NCBI RefSeq assembly: GCF_036169555.1
Contig: NZ_CP108032.1
Location: 7,378,001-7,442,000 of the forward strand
DNA length: 64,000 bases
Direction: 5' to 3'
Source: Streptomyces sp. NBC_00306
Lineage (GTDB): Bacteria > Actinomycetota > Actinomycetes > Streptomycetales > Streptomycetaceae
The notes under the pieces were generated by a model that saw only the letters and a list, made by a program, of their open reading frames with translations, searched no databases and was not told the DNA's origin. Below, one piece after another: positions 25,774 to 35,145 of the stretch. Position 1 is the stretch's first letter. Every line of letters begins with the position of its first letter. The position numbers were made by a program, and so were the translations under genes.

Positions 25774-27372
25774 TCAGCCCGTCCCCGCGGCGGCCGCCGC
25801 ACGTGCCTCCTCCCGAACCACTACCTCCCTCATCACGCCGGCCGGGAGTGACGGATTGGACGCCGCCGCTTCCACCACGCGCCAGTCGTCATCCGTGAGC
25901 AGGCCGGTGATGGCCGACGGCGGCAGGGCCGGATGGCCGGCGGCCGGGCGCCGTGCCTTCTTGTCCGTCAGGCAGGTGATCAGTGCCGCGGCCGGTGCGT
26001 CCGCGCGCCGCGCGATCGCGGTGTGTGCCTTGCGGGCCGGCGGGTCGTGCCGCGCGAGATCCGCGAGCAACGCCGGGGAAGCGTCCGGGTTGGCGGCCAC
26101 CCCGGCCACGACCTGGACGCCGTGGGTGGCGACCATCGCCCGCAGCTGGGTGTCGGTGAGGCCGGGGTGCGGAGCCACGGCCTTGGCCACCTTGGCGTCG
26201 GGGTCGGCGGCGAGTGCGTCGCGGATCGCGTGCGGCAGGTCGCGACGTTCGGCCGGCAGAATCCGTACGGCCGCGGTCGGCGACGCGCTCAGCTCCGCCA
26301 CTTCCGCTGCCGATGCGGTGGCGATCCGCGGCAGCAGCGTCGGGCCGACCCTGACGAGATCCGCCAACTGGGTGAGCACGTCGAGGGGTATGTGCGGATG
26401 GTGCAGGAGCCGGCGCCGCACGTCGTAGCCCGTGTCCGTGGCCAGGGCGCGGATGAAGGACTCGCCGAGCGACGGATTCGCGGCGAGTTCACCCCGTACT
26501 CCGGGATCGGGATCGGTGGCCAGCCGCGCGCACAGCTGCGGCGACAGGTCGGTACGGGCGGCGAGTTCGCGGCGGAACAGGATGGAGGGATGGTCGGCGA
26601 AGCCGGTGAGTGCTTCGACCGGTGTGGCCGGGTTCTGGAGCGCGGCCTGCTGCGTGTCGTGCACCGTGGACTCGTGGGAGCCGTCGCAGGAAGCCCCCGC
26701 CCGGAGGATGCAGTCGGGTCGCGGGCAGTGCGGGTCGTGCACAAAGGGGATCTCTTCGCGGTCGCAGACCAGGCACCGTTCGGCGGGATTCGCGTCGGTG
26801 CCCGTGGCCAGCACGGCCAGTACGGCCGGTGGTGTCGCCTCGTTGGCCGCCACTGCCCGGCGGACCTCGGCGTGCGGATGTCCGGCGAGCCGGGTGGCCG
26901 TCTCCGGCGTGGTGAACAGTGCCAGCTCCACGACGACGTCCAGGTCCGGGTCCGCTGCCAGTTTCTCCGTCACGTCCGGCGGAAGGTCCGGGCAGGAGGC
27001 GAGAGTCCACCGTCGCCAGGCATCGGTGTCCTCCGCGAAGCGGCGTGCCCACCCGGGAGGGCCGGCGCCCGCGTCGAGCAGTGCGAGCGCGGCCCGCGGC
27101 CGAATCGCCGGGTCGATGTCGGCGGCGGTCAGCCCGACGCCGTGGACGAGCGTCGCCGCGTCGACGTCGCGGCGCGCGGCGAGCGCGAGAGTCTGGGCGC
27201 GGCTGAGGTCCGTGCGGTGGGTGAGGGCCGAGGCGAGATCGTCGGCCGCATCCGCATCCGCATCCGCATCCCCATCCGCATCCGTGCCCGCGACCGTGAT
27301 CGCGATCAGCCGGTCGGTCAGGTCCGGGGGCAGGGACGGGTTGGAGGCGAGCCCGAGCAGCAGGTGATTCAC
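25774..27372 (-). CDS. LRV (leucine-rich repeat variant) protein with a Cys/His insert
   Basis: About 532 aa, made of many short helical repeats of the form ANPxLPxDLxDRLI, ALAADPDAKVAKAVAPHPGL, LAAHPHAEVRRAVAANEATP, typical of LRV/alpha-alpha superhelix proteins that act as protein-binding scaffolds. Around the middle is a Cys/His patch CLVCDREEIPFVHDPHC, then CPRPDC-like ligands, enough to bind Zn or an Fe-S cluster. Some LRV proteins carry a 4Fe-4S cluster, but there it sits at the N-terminus. GTG 27372 follows an AGGA site. A hexanucleotide repeat encodes a Asp/Ala run near the N-terminus. Role unknown. Confidence 0.75.
   Translation of the reverse strand: MNHLLLGLASNPSLPPDLTDRLIAITVAGTDADGDADADADAADDLASALTHRTDLSRAQTLALAARRDVDAATLVHGVGLTAADIDPAIRPRAALALLDAGAGPPGWARRFAEDTDAWRRWTLASCPDLPPDVTEKLAADPDLDVVVELALFTTPETATRLAGHPHAEVRRAVAANEATPPAVLAVLATGTDANPAERCLVCDREEIPFVHDPHCPRPDCILRAGASCDGSHESTVHDTQQAALQNPATPVEALTGFADHPSILFRRELAARTDLSPQLCARLATDPDPGVRGELAANPSLGESFIRALATDTGYDVRRRLLHHPHIPLDVLTQLADLVRVGPTLLPRIATASAAEVAELSASPTAAVRILPAERRDLPHAIRDALAADPDAKVAKAVAPHPGLTDTQLRAMVATHGVQVVAGVAANPDASPALLADLARHDPPARKAHTAIARRADAPAAALITCLTDKKARRPAAGHPALPPSAITGLLTDDDWRVVEAAASNPSLPAGVMREVVVREEARAAAAAGTG
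27248..27283 (+). repeat. hexanucleotide GCATCC tandem repeat
   Basis: Six units of GCATCC (one changed to CCATCC) in the coding part of the LRV gene. In the protein they give an acidic Asp-Ala/Gly run. Repeat-number change would keep the frame. Confidence 0.85.
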
Positions 27373-27547
27373 GGCCACATCCTGCCCGGGCGGTCGGAGG
27401 AAAGCTCCTGGATTACGGCTCCCGCCCACGGATCCGGCCGGGTGTGGCACCTCCGGGCCCGGAGGAGACTAGTTGGCTCCTTGATCAAAACAAATCTGTC
27501 ATGGCCGATGTAGACATGAAGTCGCCGCCCGGGTAAGGTTCCCGAGC

Positions 27548-27633
27548 GGCCGCCGCCGGGGAGCGGCGGCCCGCAGGGGGGCGGAAGCATGCTGGTGACC
27601 TCTGGGCTCCGGCGCCGGGCGGCGCCGGAGCTC
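27548..27633 (+). ncRNA. candidate structured leader or small RNA with terminator
   Basis: Two perfect hairpins follow each other: GGCCGCCGC/GCGGCGGCC at 27548-27571, and an 11-bp GCTCCGGCGCC/GGCGCCGGAGC at 27606-27631 with a 4-nt loop followed by TCTTTGT, as in a terminator pointing right. No plus-strand gene lies upstream to be terminated, because the nearest gene runs left from 27372. The structure therefore looks like the end of a small RNA or an attenuator in the leader of the kinase gene. Transcription start not identified. Confidence 0.45.
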
Positions 27634-27745
27634 TTTGTGGGTGTCGCGCGCGCTGAGCTAGCCTTTGACGAATTTCCATGCAGCAGAATCCGCGCGAATT
27701 GGGTGGGTTCTCCGGCGGTTTGTGAAGAACTGGAACGAGGTTGGC

Positions 27746-30700
27746 ATGGTTGAGAAGTCCGTAGCCCGTCCCGCGGGGGGCGGGGCCGCGCGCGGCACGG
27801 GCAAGGTCGGAGAACCCGAACTGCGCCAGCTGCTGGTCGGGTTGACGGCGGTCCGTGACGGAGACTTCGGCACCCGCCTCCCCGACGAGGCCGACGGACT
27901 GCTCGGTGACATCGCCACGGTCTTCAACGGCATGGTGGACCAGCTCTCGCTCTTCACGTCCGAAGTGACCCGTGTGGCCCGGGAGGTGGGCACCGAGGGA
28001 ACGCTCGGCGGGCAGGCCGAGGTGCCCGGAGTCTCCGGCACCTGGGCCGACCTCACCGACTCGGTGAACGCCATGGCCGGCAACCTCACCACGCAGGTGC
28101 GGGACATCGCCCAGGTGGCCACCGCGGTCGCCAAGGGAGACCTCTCGCAGAAGATCGACGTGGACGCCCGTGGGGAGATCCTGGAGCTGAAGGACACCGT
28201 CAACACGATGGTGGACCAGCTCTCGGCCTTCGCCGACGAGGTCACACGCATGGCACGCGACGTGGGCAGCGAGGGCCGCCTCGGCGGGCAGGCCGAGGTG
28301 CCGGGTGTCGGTGGTGTGTGGCGCGACCTGACGGATTCGGTCAACTTCATGGCCGGCAACCTGACCAACCAGGTCCGCAACATCGCTCAGGTCACGACCG
28401 CGGTCGCCGAGGGCGACCTCTCGCAGAAGATCACCGTCGACGCGCGCGGAGAGATCCTGGAGCTGAAGAACACCATCAACACGATGGTCGACCAGCTCTC
28501 CGCGTTCGCGGGTGAGGTCACCCGTATGGCGCGCGAGGTGGGAACGGACGGCCGCCTCGGTGGCCAGGCCGAGGTGCCGGGTGTCGGTGGTGTGTGGCGC
28601 GACCTGACGGATTCGGTCAACTTCATGGCCGGCAACCTCACGGCCCAGGTGCGCTCGATCGCTCAGGTGGCCACCGCCGTGGCCGAGGGCGATCTCTCGC
28701 AGAAGATCAACGTCACGGCCCGCGGCGAGATCCTGGAGCTGAAGAACACCATCAATACGATGGTCGACCAGCTCTCGGCCTTCGCCGACGAGGTGACCCG
28801 GGTGGCCCGCGAGGTGGGTACGGAGGGCAACCTCGGCGGCCAGGCGACCGTGCGCGGAGTCTCCGGCACCTGGAAGGACCTCACCGACAACGTCAACGTC
28901 ATGGCGTCCAATCTGACGGGCCAGGTCCGTTCCATCGCCCAGGTCGCCGCAGCCGTCGCCCGCGGTGATCTGTCGCAGAAGATCACCATCGAGGCGAAGG
29001 GCGAGGTCGCCGCTCTCGCCGGCGTCATCAACACCATGGTCGACACCCTGTCCGCGTTCGCGGACGAGGTGACCCGGGTGGCCCGCGAGGTGGGTACCGA
29101 GGGGCGGCTCGGCGGGCAGGCGCGCGTGCCCAATGTGGCCGGTACCTGGAAGGACCTCACCGACAACGTCAACTCGATGGCGAACAACCTCACCAACCAG
29201 GTCCGCAACATCGCCCTGGTCACCACCGCCGTCGCCAACGGCGACCTGTCCAAGAAGATCGACGTCGACGCACGCGGCGAGATCCTCGCGCTGAAGACCA
29301 CCATCAACACCATGGTCGACCAGCTGTCCTCGTTCGCGGCCGAGGTCACCCGCGTGGCCCGCGAGGTCGGCAGCGAGGGCCGCCTCGGTGGGCAGGCCGA
29401 GGTCGAAGGCGTCTCGGGCATGTGGAAGCGCCTCACCGAGAACGTGAACGAACTGGCCGGGAACCTCACCCGACAGGTCCGCGCCATCGCCGAGGTCACC
29501 AGCGCGGTCGCCGAGGGCGACCTGACCCGGTCCATCACCGTCGACGCCTCCGGCGAGGTCGCCGAACTCAAGGACAACATCAACTCGATGGTGGGGTCCC
29601 TGCGCGAGACGACACGGGCCAACCAGGAACAGGACTGGCTCAAGACCAACCTGGCGAGAATCTCCGGTCTGATGCAGGGCCACCGCGACCTCGCCGTGGT
29701 CGCCGAGAACATCATGGACGAGCTCACCCCGCTGGTGAACGCCCAGTACGGCGCGTTCTACCTCGCCGTCGACGGTCGGCAGGGCACGGAACTCACCCTG
29801 GTCAGCGCCTACGGCCGTCCCGCCGGATCCTTCGAGGTCACCCGGTTCGCGCTCGGGGAGTCCCTGGTCGGCCAGGCGGCCCGAAGCCGCCGGGTGATCG
29901 CGGCGGACGGCGTTCCCGGCGACTACGTCACCCTCTCCTCCGGCTTGGGCAAAGCCGCGCCCGGCAGCCTGATCGTGCTGCCCATCCTGGTCGAGGAACA
30001 GGTCCTCGGCGTCATCGAACTCGCCTCCTTCACCGCCTTCACCGCCCTCCACCGCGACTTCCTCGAACGGCTCATGGCGACCGTGGGCGTGAACGTGAGC
30101 ACCATCGTCGCCAACGCCCGCACCGACGAGCTGCTGGGCGAGTCCCAGCGCCTGACGGGCGAGCTCCAGGCCCGCTCCGAGGAACTCCAGGTCCAGCAGG
30201 AGGAGTTGCAGCGCTCCAACGCCGAACTGGAGGAGAAGGCGGCGCTGCTGGTCGAGCAGAACCGGGACATCGAGGCCAAGAACCTGGAGATCGAACAGGC
30301 CAGGGGAGAGCTCGAGACCCGCGCCCAGCAGCTCTCGCTCACCTCGAAGTACAAGTCGGAGTTCCTGGCCAACATGAGCCATGAGCTGCGTACGCCGCTC
30401 AACAGCCTCCTCATCCTGGCCCAGTTGCTGTCCCAGAACCCCACCAGGAACCTCACGCCCAAGCAGGTCGAGTACGCGGGCATCATCCACTCCGCGGGCT
30501 CCGACCTCCTCCAGCTGATCAACGACATCCTGGACCTGTCCAAGGTCGAGGCCGGCAAGATGGACATCAACCCCGAACGGGTCTCGCTGCGCCGGCTGCT
30601 GGAGTACGTCGAGGCCACCTTCCGGCCGCTGACCACGCAGAAGAGCCTCAACTTCACCATCACCACGGCCCCCGGCGCACCGTCCGACCTGCTCACGGAC

Positions 30701-32038
30701 GACTCACGGCTGCGTCAGGTGCTGCGCAATCTGCTGTCCAACGCGGTCAAGTTCACCGAACGGGGCAGCGTCGAGCTGCGGATCGAACCGGCCGCGGACA
30801 GCGAACTGCCTCGGGCCCTTCCCCGCGGCGGTCCGGTCGTCGCGTTCCGTGTCCGGGACACCGGGATCGGCATCGCCGAGCAGCAACTCGAGGCGATCTT
30901 CGGCGCCTTCCAGCAGGCCGACGGCACCACCAGCCGCAAGTACGGCGGCACCGGGCTCGGACTCTCCATCAGCCGTGAGATCGCGTATCTGCTCGGCGGC
31001 GCCGTCACGGCCGAGAGCGCGCCGGGCCAGGGCAGCACGTTCACGCTGTATCTGCCCGTGACGCACACCGAGTTCAAGGACCGCGCCCTGCCCCGCCAGA
31101 TCAGTGCCGAGCCGCACGGTGAGAAGGCGGTGGAGCCCGGTGCGCGGACCGCCCGTATCGCCATCGAGCCGCCCCAGCGCCGCCGGCGCCTGCTGGTCAT
31201 CGAGGAGCGCCCCCGTGGGCTGATGTCACTGGTCACCGAGAGTGTCGTGGCCGAGTTCAGCGGCGGACGCGAACTGGCCGACCCCCGCGCGACGGTCGAC
31301 GTCATCGGCACGGTCGGAGCCCAGGAGGCGGCCGCCGCCCTGGCTGCGGAGGCATGCCACTGTGTCGTGCTCGACCTGGACATGCCCGACGGCGAGGCCT
31401 TCCGGTTCCTGGAGGCGATGGACGGCGACGCGGCGCTGCGCAACGTACCGGTGCTGGCCCACAACAACCGCCGGCTGGGCGCTGCCCAGGAGCGCACCCT
31501 CCAGACGCGCGCCGAGAGCCGGCCCCTCGAACTGCTCTCCAGTCTGGACGAGTTGAGGGAGCGCATCGCGCTGTATCTGTCGGCGGACCAGCCGGGCGAC
31601 GTCCTGCCGCTGATGCGGATCGAGGAAGCGGCGCACACCTCGCCGCACGACACGGACGCCACCCTCGCCGGGCGCACGGTGCTCGTCGTCGACGACGACG
31701 CCCGCAACCTCTACGCGCTCAGCGGCATCCTGGAACTCCACGGCATCCAGGTCCTGCACGCCGAGAACGGTCGCAAGGGCATCGACACCCTCGCCGAGCA
31801 CCCGGGCATCGACCTCATCCTCATGGACGTGATGATGCCGGAGATGGACGGTTACGCGGCCACCGCGGAGATCCGGGGCATGCCGGCGCACAGCAGCCTG
31901 CCCATCATCGCGGTGACCGCGAAGGCGATGCCGGGCGACCGCGAGAAGTGTCTCGCCGCGGGAGCGAGCGACTACGTCACCAAGCCCCTGGACGCCAACG
32001 ATCTGATCGCCTGCGTCCGCCGCTGGGTCGCCACCTAG
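27746..32038 (+). CDS. cytoplasmic seven-HAMP GAF hybrid sensor histidine kinase
   Basis: A 1430-aa hybrid kinase with no membrane segments. A chain of seven HAMP domains (about residues 28-625) repeats every 92 aa (276 nt), each with AxAVAxGDLSQKIxVxARGEILELK. Next are a GAF domain (about 648-788), a long coiled coil, HisKA with phospho-acceptor His879 in MSHELRTPLN, and HATPase (985-1108). A degenerate receiver follows, then a canonical receiver with Asp1361 in LILMDVMMPEMDG and a KPLD lysine near the end. The layout matches actinobacterial poly-HAMP kinases such as the OsaA osmoadaptation kinase. Poly-HAMP chains relay conformational signals from cytosolic osmotic or crowding cues. The ATG at 27746 has a GAGG site. 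Confidence 0.87.
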   Translation: MVEKSVARPAGGGAARGTGKVGEPELRQLLVGLTAVRDGDFGTRLPDEADGLLGDIATVFNGMVDQLSLFTSEVTRVAREVGTEGTLGGQAEVPGVSGTWADLTDSVNAMAGNLTTQVRDIAQVATAVAKGDLSQKIDVDARGEILELKDTVNTMVDQLSAFADEVTRMARDVGSEGRLGGQAEVPGVGGVWRDLTDSVNFMAGNLTNQVRNIAQVTTAVAEGDLSQKITVDARGEILELKNTINTMVDQLSAFAGEVTRMAREVGTDGRLGGQAEVPGVGGVWRDLTDSVNFMAGNLTAQVRSIAQVATAVAEGDLSQKINVTARGEILELKNTINTMVDQLSAFADEVTRVAREVGTEGNLGGQATVRGVSGTWKDLTDNVNVMASNLTGQVRSIAQVAAAVARGDLSQKITIEAKGEVAALAGVINTMVDTLSAFADEVTRVAREVGTEGRLGGQARVPNVAGTWKDLTDNVNSMANNLTNQVRNIALVTTAVANGDLSKKIDVDARGEILALKTTINTMVDQLSSFAAEVTRVAREVGSEGRLGGQAEVEGVSGMWKRLTENVNELAGNLTRQVRAIAEVTSAVAEGDLTRSITVDASGEVAELKDNINSMVGSLRETTRANQEQDWLKTNLARISGLMQGHRDLAVVAENIMDELTPLVNAQYGAFYLAVDGRQGTELTLVSAYGRPAGSFEVTRFALGESLVGQAARSRRVIAADGVPGDYVTLSSGLGKAAPGSLIVLPILVEEQVLGVIELASFTAFTALHRDFLERLMATVGVNVSTIVANARTDELLGESQRLTGELQARSEELQVQQEELQRSNAELEEKAALLVEQNRDIEAKNLEIEQARGELETRAQQLSLTSKYKSEFLANMSHELRTPLNSLLILAQLLSQNPTRNLTPKQVEYAGIIHSAGSDLLQLINDILDLSKVEAGKMDINPERVSLRRLLEYVEATFRPLTTQKSLNFTITTAPGAPSDLLTDDSRLRQVLRNLLSNAVKFTERGSVELRIEPAADSELPRALPRGGPVVAFRVRDTGIGIAEQQLEAIFGAFQQADGTTSRKYGGTGLGLSISREIAYLLGGAVTAESAPGQGSTFTLYLPVTHTEFKDRALPRQISAEPHGEKAVEPGARTARIAIEPPQRRRRLLVIEERPRGLMSLVTESVVAEFSGGRELADPRATVDVIGTVGAQEAAAALAAEACHCVVLDLDMPDGEAFRFLEAMDGDAALRNVPVLAHNNRRLGAAQERTLQTRAESRPLELLSSLDELRERIALYLSADQPGDVLPLMRIEEAAHTSPHDTDATLAGRTVLVVDDDARNLYALSGILELHGIQVLHAENGRKGIDTLAEHPGIDLILMDVMMPEMDGYAATAEIRGMPAHSSLPIIAVTAKAMPGDREKCLAAGASDYVTKPLDANDLIACVRRWVAT

Positions 32039-32114
32039 GGTCTGTCCGCAGCCGGGCGGAACCTCCCGCCCACGACGCCCGTCCCCTCACCATGTCGCCC
32101 AGGAGCAGCGGTAC

Positions 32115-34589
32115 GTGAACACTCAGCCACCCGGTGAGCCGGGCCGCAACGACGGTCTGCCGGGACACGCCCACGGCGCCGTGCCCGCGGCCCGGGGCGG
32201 TGATCTCGTAGCGGCCACCGTGGACCCGGCTCCGGCCGAGGGCGACCGTTCGTCCGCGGTCGGACGGCTGGCCGCGACCGTCGACCGTCTCCGCAAGGAG
32301 GTGCAGGCGGCCCACGCCGCGGCGGACGGCCGTGCGCTGATCGAGCTCGCCAAGGGCATGCTGGTCGAGCGCCTGCGATGTGGTCCTGCCGAGGCGGCAC
32401 GGCAGCTCGCGGACCTCGCCGACCAGGCCGGTCTCTCGCAGCTGGAGCTGGCCGCGGACATCATCAACGAGACGGCGCGCGACCGTCTCTCCGAGGCGGT
32501 GGGGGACTTCGTAACCAAGGCGGGCACGGCCACGCCGCCGGACGACACCGTCCGGTCCGCCGCGGTACGGCTGCGTACCGCCGAGAGCGCCGCACTGGCC
32601 GCCGACGACACCCAGGCGGTCGCCGAATCGCTCCTGGAGCACGCCCTCAGTCCCCTCGGTGCCACCGCCGTCGCCGTCTGGTCCGCGGGCCACGACGGCT
32701 CCCTCACCCTCGCCGGCCACGCCGGCTTCCCCACGGAGGAGGCCGGGCGCTGGCGCTATGTGCCGCCCGGCGTGGCGACCGTGGCCCGCCAGGCGCTGGC
32801 GGAGCGCCGGACCGTGTGGCTGCGGGAGTTCGCCGAGGCCGGCGTGCCGTCCATCCACGACGAGCCCACCACGGACGGGGGGCGCGTCGCCGTGCCCGCC
32901 GGCACCGGGGGCCGCATCCTCGGCGTCCTGGAGATCTGCTGGCCCCACCATCTGCCGCCGCAGCCGCCGCAGATACAGCGCCAGATGGAGGCGCTGGCCG
33001 AACTCTGCGCCCACACACTGGGGTCGCACCCGCCGGCGGTCCCCGGCTCCCCGCCCGCCGCGAGCCCGCTCCAGCAGGACCTCGCCGAACTGGTGGACCT
33101 CGTCGACTGCCTCCACGACCCGGCCCTCGTCCTGCTGCCCCACCTCGACACCGAAGGCCACCTCGTCGACTTCCGGATTCACCACGCCAACCGCAACTTC
33201 GCCGATCCGGCCGGGCGCCCCCGAGGCGCCGTGGCCGGAACGCTGATGCTGGAGGCCTACCCCATGGCCGCCGGTGACGGAGGACTGTTCGAGCAGGCCG
33301 AGCGGGTGTGGGCCACGGGCGAGGCGTTCCGCGCCTCCCGGATGGCCCTCACCGCACTGGTCGACCAGGTGCCGCTGGAAGCCGTCGCCGACGTCGGCAT
33401 CAGCCGGCACGGCGGCTCGGTGCTGCTCATCTGGCGGATCGAGGACCAGGCGGCCAGGCTCGCCAGTCTGCTCCAGCACGCCCAACGCCTGGGCCGTATA
33501 GGAGGGTTCGAGGAGAACACCGTCACCGGTGAGATCACCTGGAACGATCAGCTCAGCAGCCTCTACGGACTGCCGTCCACCGCCGCACCGGTCTCACTGG
33601 AGCAACTGCCCGCGCACGCCCACCCCGACGACGCGGTCGCCATCGGACGCTTCCTGCGGACCCTGCTGCACAAGCGGCGGCCCGCCTCCACCGCCTTCCG
33701 GCTCCAACGCCCCGACGGGGTCACCCGGCACGTCCGTGTCATCGCCGAACCGGTGCTGGACCCCGCCGCCCGGCTCCTCGCCGTACGCGGCGCCTACCAG
33801 GACATCTCGTCGCAGCACTGGACCGAGGTCGCCCTGGCCGCGACGCGTGACCAACTCGCCCACACCGAACAGGAGTCGGCCGAACGCAACCGGCTCGCCC
33901 TGCAACTCCAGCACGCGATCATGCCACCCGCACGCGGTCCCCTCGACGCTCCCGGTCTGCGCGTCGGCGTGCGCTACCGGCCCGCCGAGACCGAGCACCT
34001 GGTCGGCGGTGACTGGTACGACGCCTTCGTTCTGCCCTCCAAGCAGGTCCTCGTCTGCGTGGGCGACATCGCGGGCCACGGCATCGAGGCGGCCACCAGC
34101 ATGATCGTGCTGCGCAACGCGCTGCGCGGTCTCGCCGTCACCGGCGCCGGACCGGCACAGCTGCTGACCTGGCTCAACATCGTGGCCCACCATCTGACCG
34201 AACAGGTCACGGCCACGGCCGTCTGCGGACTGTACGACCCGGACCGCCGCACCCTGCGCTGGGCGCGGGCCGGGCATCTGCCGCCCGTCCTCGTGAGCGG
34301 CGAGACGACCGCCAACCTGCCGCTCATCAAGGGCATGCTCCTCGGCGCCGTCGCACAGGCGGCGTACGAGGAGGGCGAGGTCCAGCTGGAGGTCGGCGAC
34401 ACCCTGCTGATGTACACGGACGGACTGGTCGAGCGCAGGGACTCCTCGCTCCAGGACTCCCTGCGCCATCTGATCGTCACCGCGGGCCTGGCCACGCCCT
34501 CGCTGGAGCACCGGCTGGACCGGCTGCTCACGCACAGCAGGGCGGACACCGACGACGACACCTGCGTCGTCGGTATCCAGGTGGTGTGA
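32115..34589 (+). CDS. ANTAR-GAF-PAS-PP2C (SpoIIE-type) phosphatase
   Basis: An 824-aa regulatory phosphatase 76 bp downstream of the poly-HAMP kinase. It has an ANTAR-like helical RNA-binding domain near residues 70-125 (ALIELAKGMLVERL...QLELAADIIN), then GAF (about 150-305), PAS-like sensing (about 320-570) and a C-terminal PP2C/SpoIIE domain (about 600-824). Its metal-binding signature is YRPAETEHLVGGDWYDAF, then GDIAGHGIEAATSM, with TDGLVERRD near the end. PP2C phosphatases of this type dephosphorylate STAS anti-sigma antagonists. Pairing with the kinase recalls the OsaABC-type stress signalling unit. It starts at GTG. Confidence 0.86.
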   Translation: MNTQPPGEPGRNDGLPGHAHGAVPAARGGDLVAATVDPAPAEGDRSSAVGRLAATVDRLRKEVQAAHAAADGRALIELAKGMLVERLRCGPAEAARQLADLADQAGLSQLELAADIINETARDRLSEAVGDFVTKAGTATPPDDTVRSAAVRLRTAESAALAADDTQAVAESLLEHALSPLGATAVAVWSAGHDGSLTLAGHAGFPTEEAGRWRYVPPGVATVARQALAERRTVWLREFAEAGVPSIHDEPTTDGGRVAVPAGTGGRILGVLEICWPHHLPPQPPQIQRQMEALAELCAHTLGSHPPAVPGSPPAASPLQQDLAELVDLVDCLHDPALVLLPHLDTEGHLVDFRIHHANRNFADPAGRPRGAVAGTLMLEAYPMAAGDGGLFEQAERVWATGEAFRASRMALTALVDQVPLEAVADVGISRHGGSVLLIWRIEDQAARLASLLQHAQRLGRIGGFEENTVTGEITWNDQLSSLYGLPSTAAPVSLEQLPAHAHPDDAVAIGRFLRTLLHKRRPASTAFRLQRPDGVTRHVRVIAEPVLDPAARLLAVRGAYQDISSQHWTEVALAATRDQLAHTEQESAERNRLALQLQHAIMPPARGPLDAPGLRVGVRYRPAETEHLVGGDWYDAFVLPSKQVLVCVGDIAGHGIEAATSMIVLRNALRGLAVTGAGPAQLLTWLNIVAHHLTEQVTATAVCGLYDPDRRTLRWARAGHLPPVLVSGETTANLPLIKGMLLGAVAQAAYEEGEVQLEVGDTLLMYTDGLVERRDSSLQDSLRHLIVTAGLATPSLEHRLDRLLTHSRADTDDDTCVVGIQVV

Positions 34590-34627
34590 CCGCCGGGCCG
34601 CTGCCGGACAACCGGGAGCGGGGGCCG

Positions 34628-34816
34628 CTACTGCGAGGGCTTGCCGTCGTCGGCGCCGAGCCCGCGCTCGACCTCGCTCTGGTCCTGGAGCTTGCGCGCC
34701 TTCTCCTGCAGTCGCTGACGCCTCCGCGGGTCCGTCGACTGCTCAGCGGCTTCACTCAGCTGCTGTGCCTTGTCCCGCATCTGCTGGGCTCGGCCGGATT
34801 CACCTGCAATGCTCAT
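34628..34816 (-). CDS. DUF6381 family small helical protein
   Basis: A 62-aa highly charged helix-forming protein (RAQQMRDKAQQLSEAAEQS) of the actinobacterial DUF6381 family; function unknown. ATG 34816 is preceded by an AGGAG site at 6 bp, so the GTG two codons upstream is not preferred. It is convergent with the PP2C gene and sits in a minus-strand run with the DUF5133 and universal-stress genes. Confidence 0.75.
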   Translation of the reverse strand: MSIAGESGRAQQMRDKAQQLSEAAEQSTDPRRRQRLQEKARKLQDQSEVERGLGADDGKPSQ

Positions 34817-34828
34817 CGTCACTCCTGC

Positions 34829-35056
34829 TCAGGCCGTGGTGGGGCTACTGCCGCGCGGGCGTACTCCGAGATAGCTCTCCGCCAGACGTACCGCCTCGAG
34901 GGCGGTGCGCCGGCCCATGAGGACGCACAACGTGGTTGCGGCATCCCGAAAGCTCGCGCTGATCTCGGCATCGGCCGGGTTGCGCAGCATGCGGCGTTCC
35001 TGCAGACGGTAGTTGCTCAGAAGCTCGGCGACCACAGGTTCGTTCGGCATCAGCAT
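34829..35056 (-). CDS. DUF5133 family protein
   Basis: A 75-aa protein matching DUF5133: MLMPNEPVVAELLSNYRLQE, then VLMGRRTALEAVRLAESYL. These are short Streptomyces proteins of unknown function, often close to stress genes; a single helix-loop-helix fold is likely. A much longer frame exists upstream, but the family starts at MLMPNEP, so ATG 35056 is used. It lies 12 bp before DUF6381 on the same strand, and an operon is likely. Confidence 0.8.
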   Translation of the reverse strand: MLMPNEPVVAELLSNYRLQERRMLRNPADAEISASFRDAATTLCVLMGRRTALEAVRLAESYLGVRPRGSSPTTA

Positions 35057-35145
35057 CAAGACCTCCCCGGACGCGGGTCTGATCCATTCTTCGCCCGGCC
35101 GTCCCCGCTTCGCCATTCGAGACCGGAAGCGGCCACCACGGAGCG

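Noticed and set aside
27830..29620. Periodic repeats that could look like a CRISPR or tandem array
   Set aside because: The 276-bp period is in frame and encodes HAMP domains; there are no short identical repeats with unique spacers.
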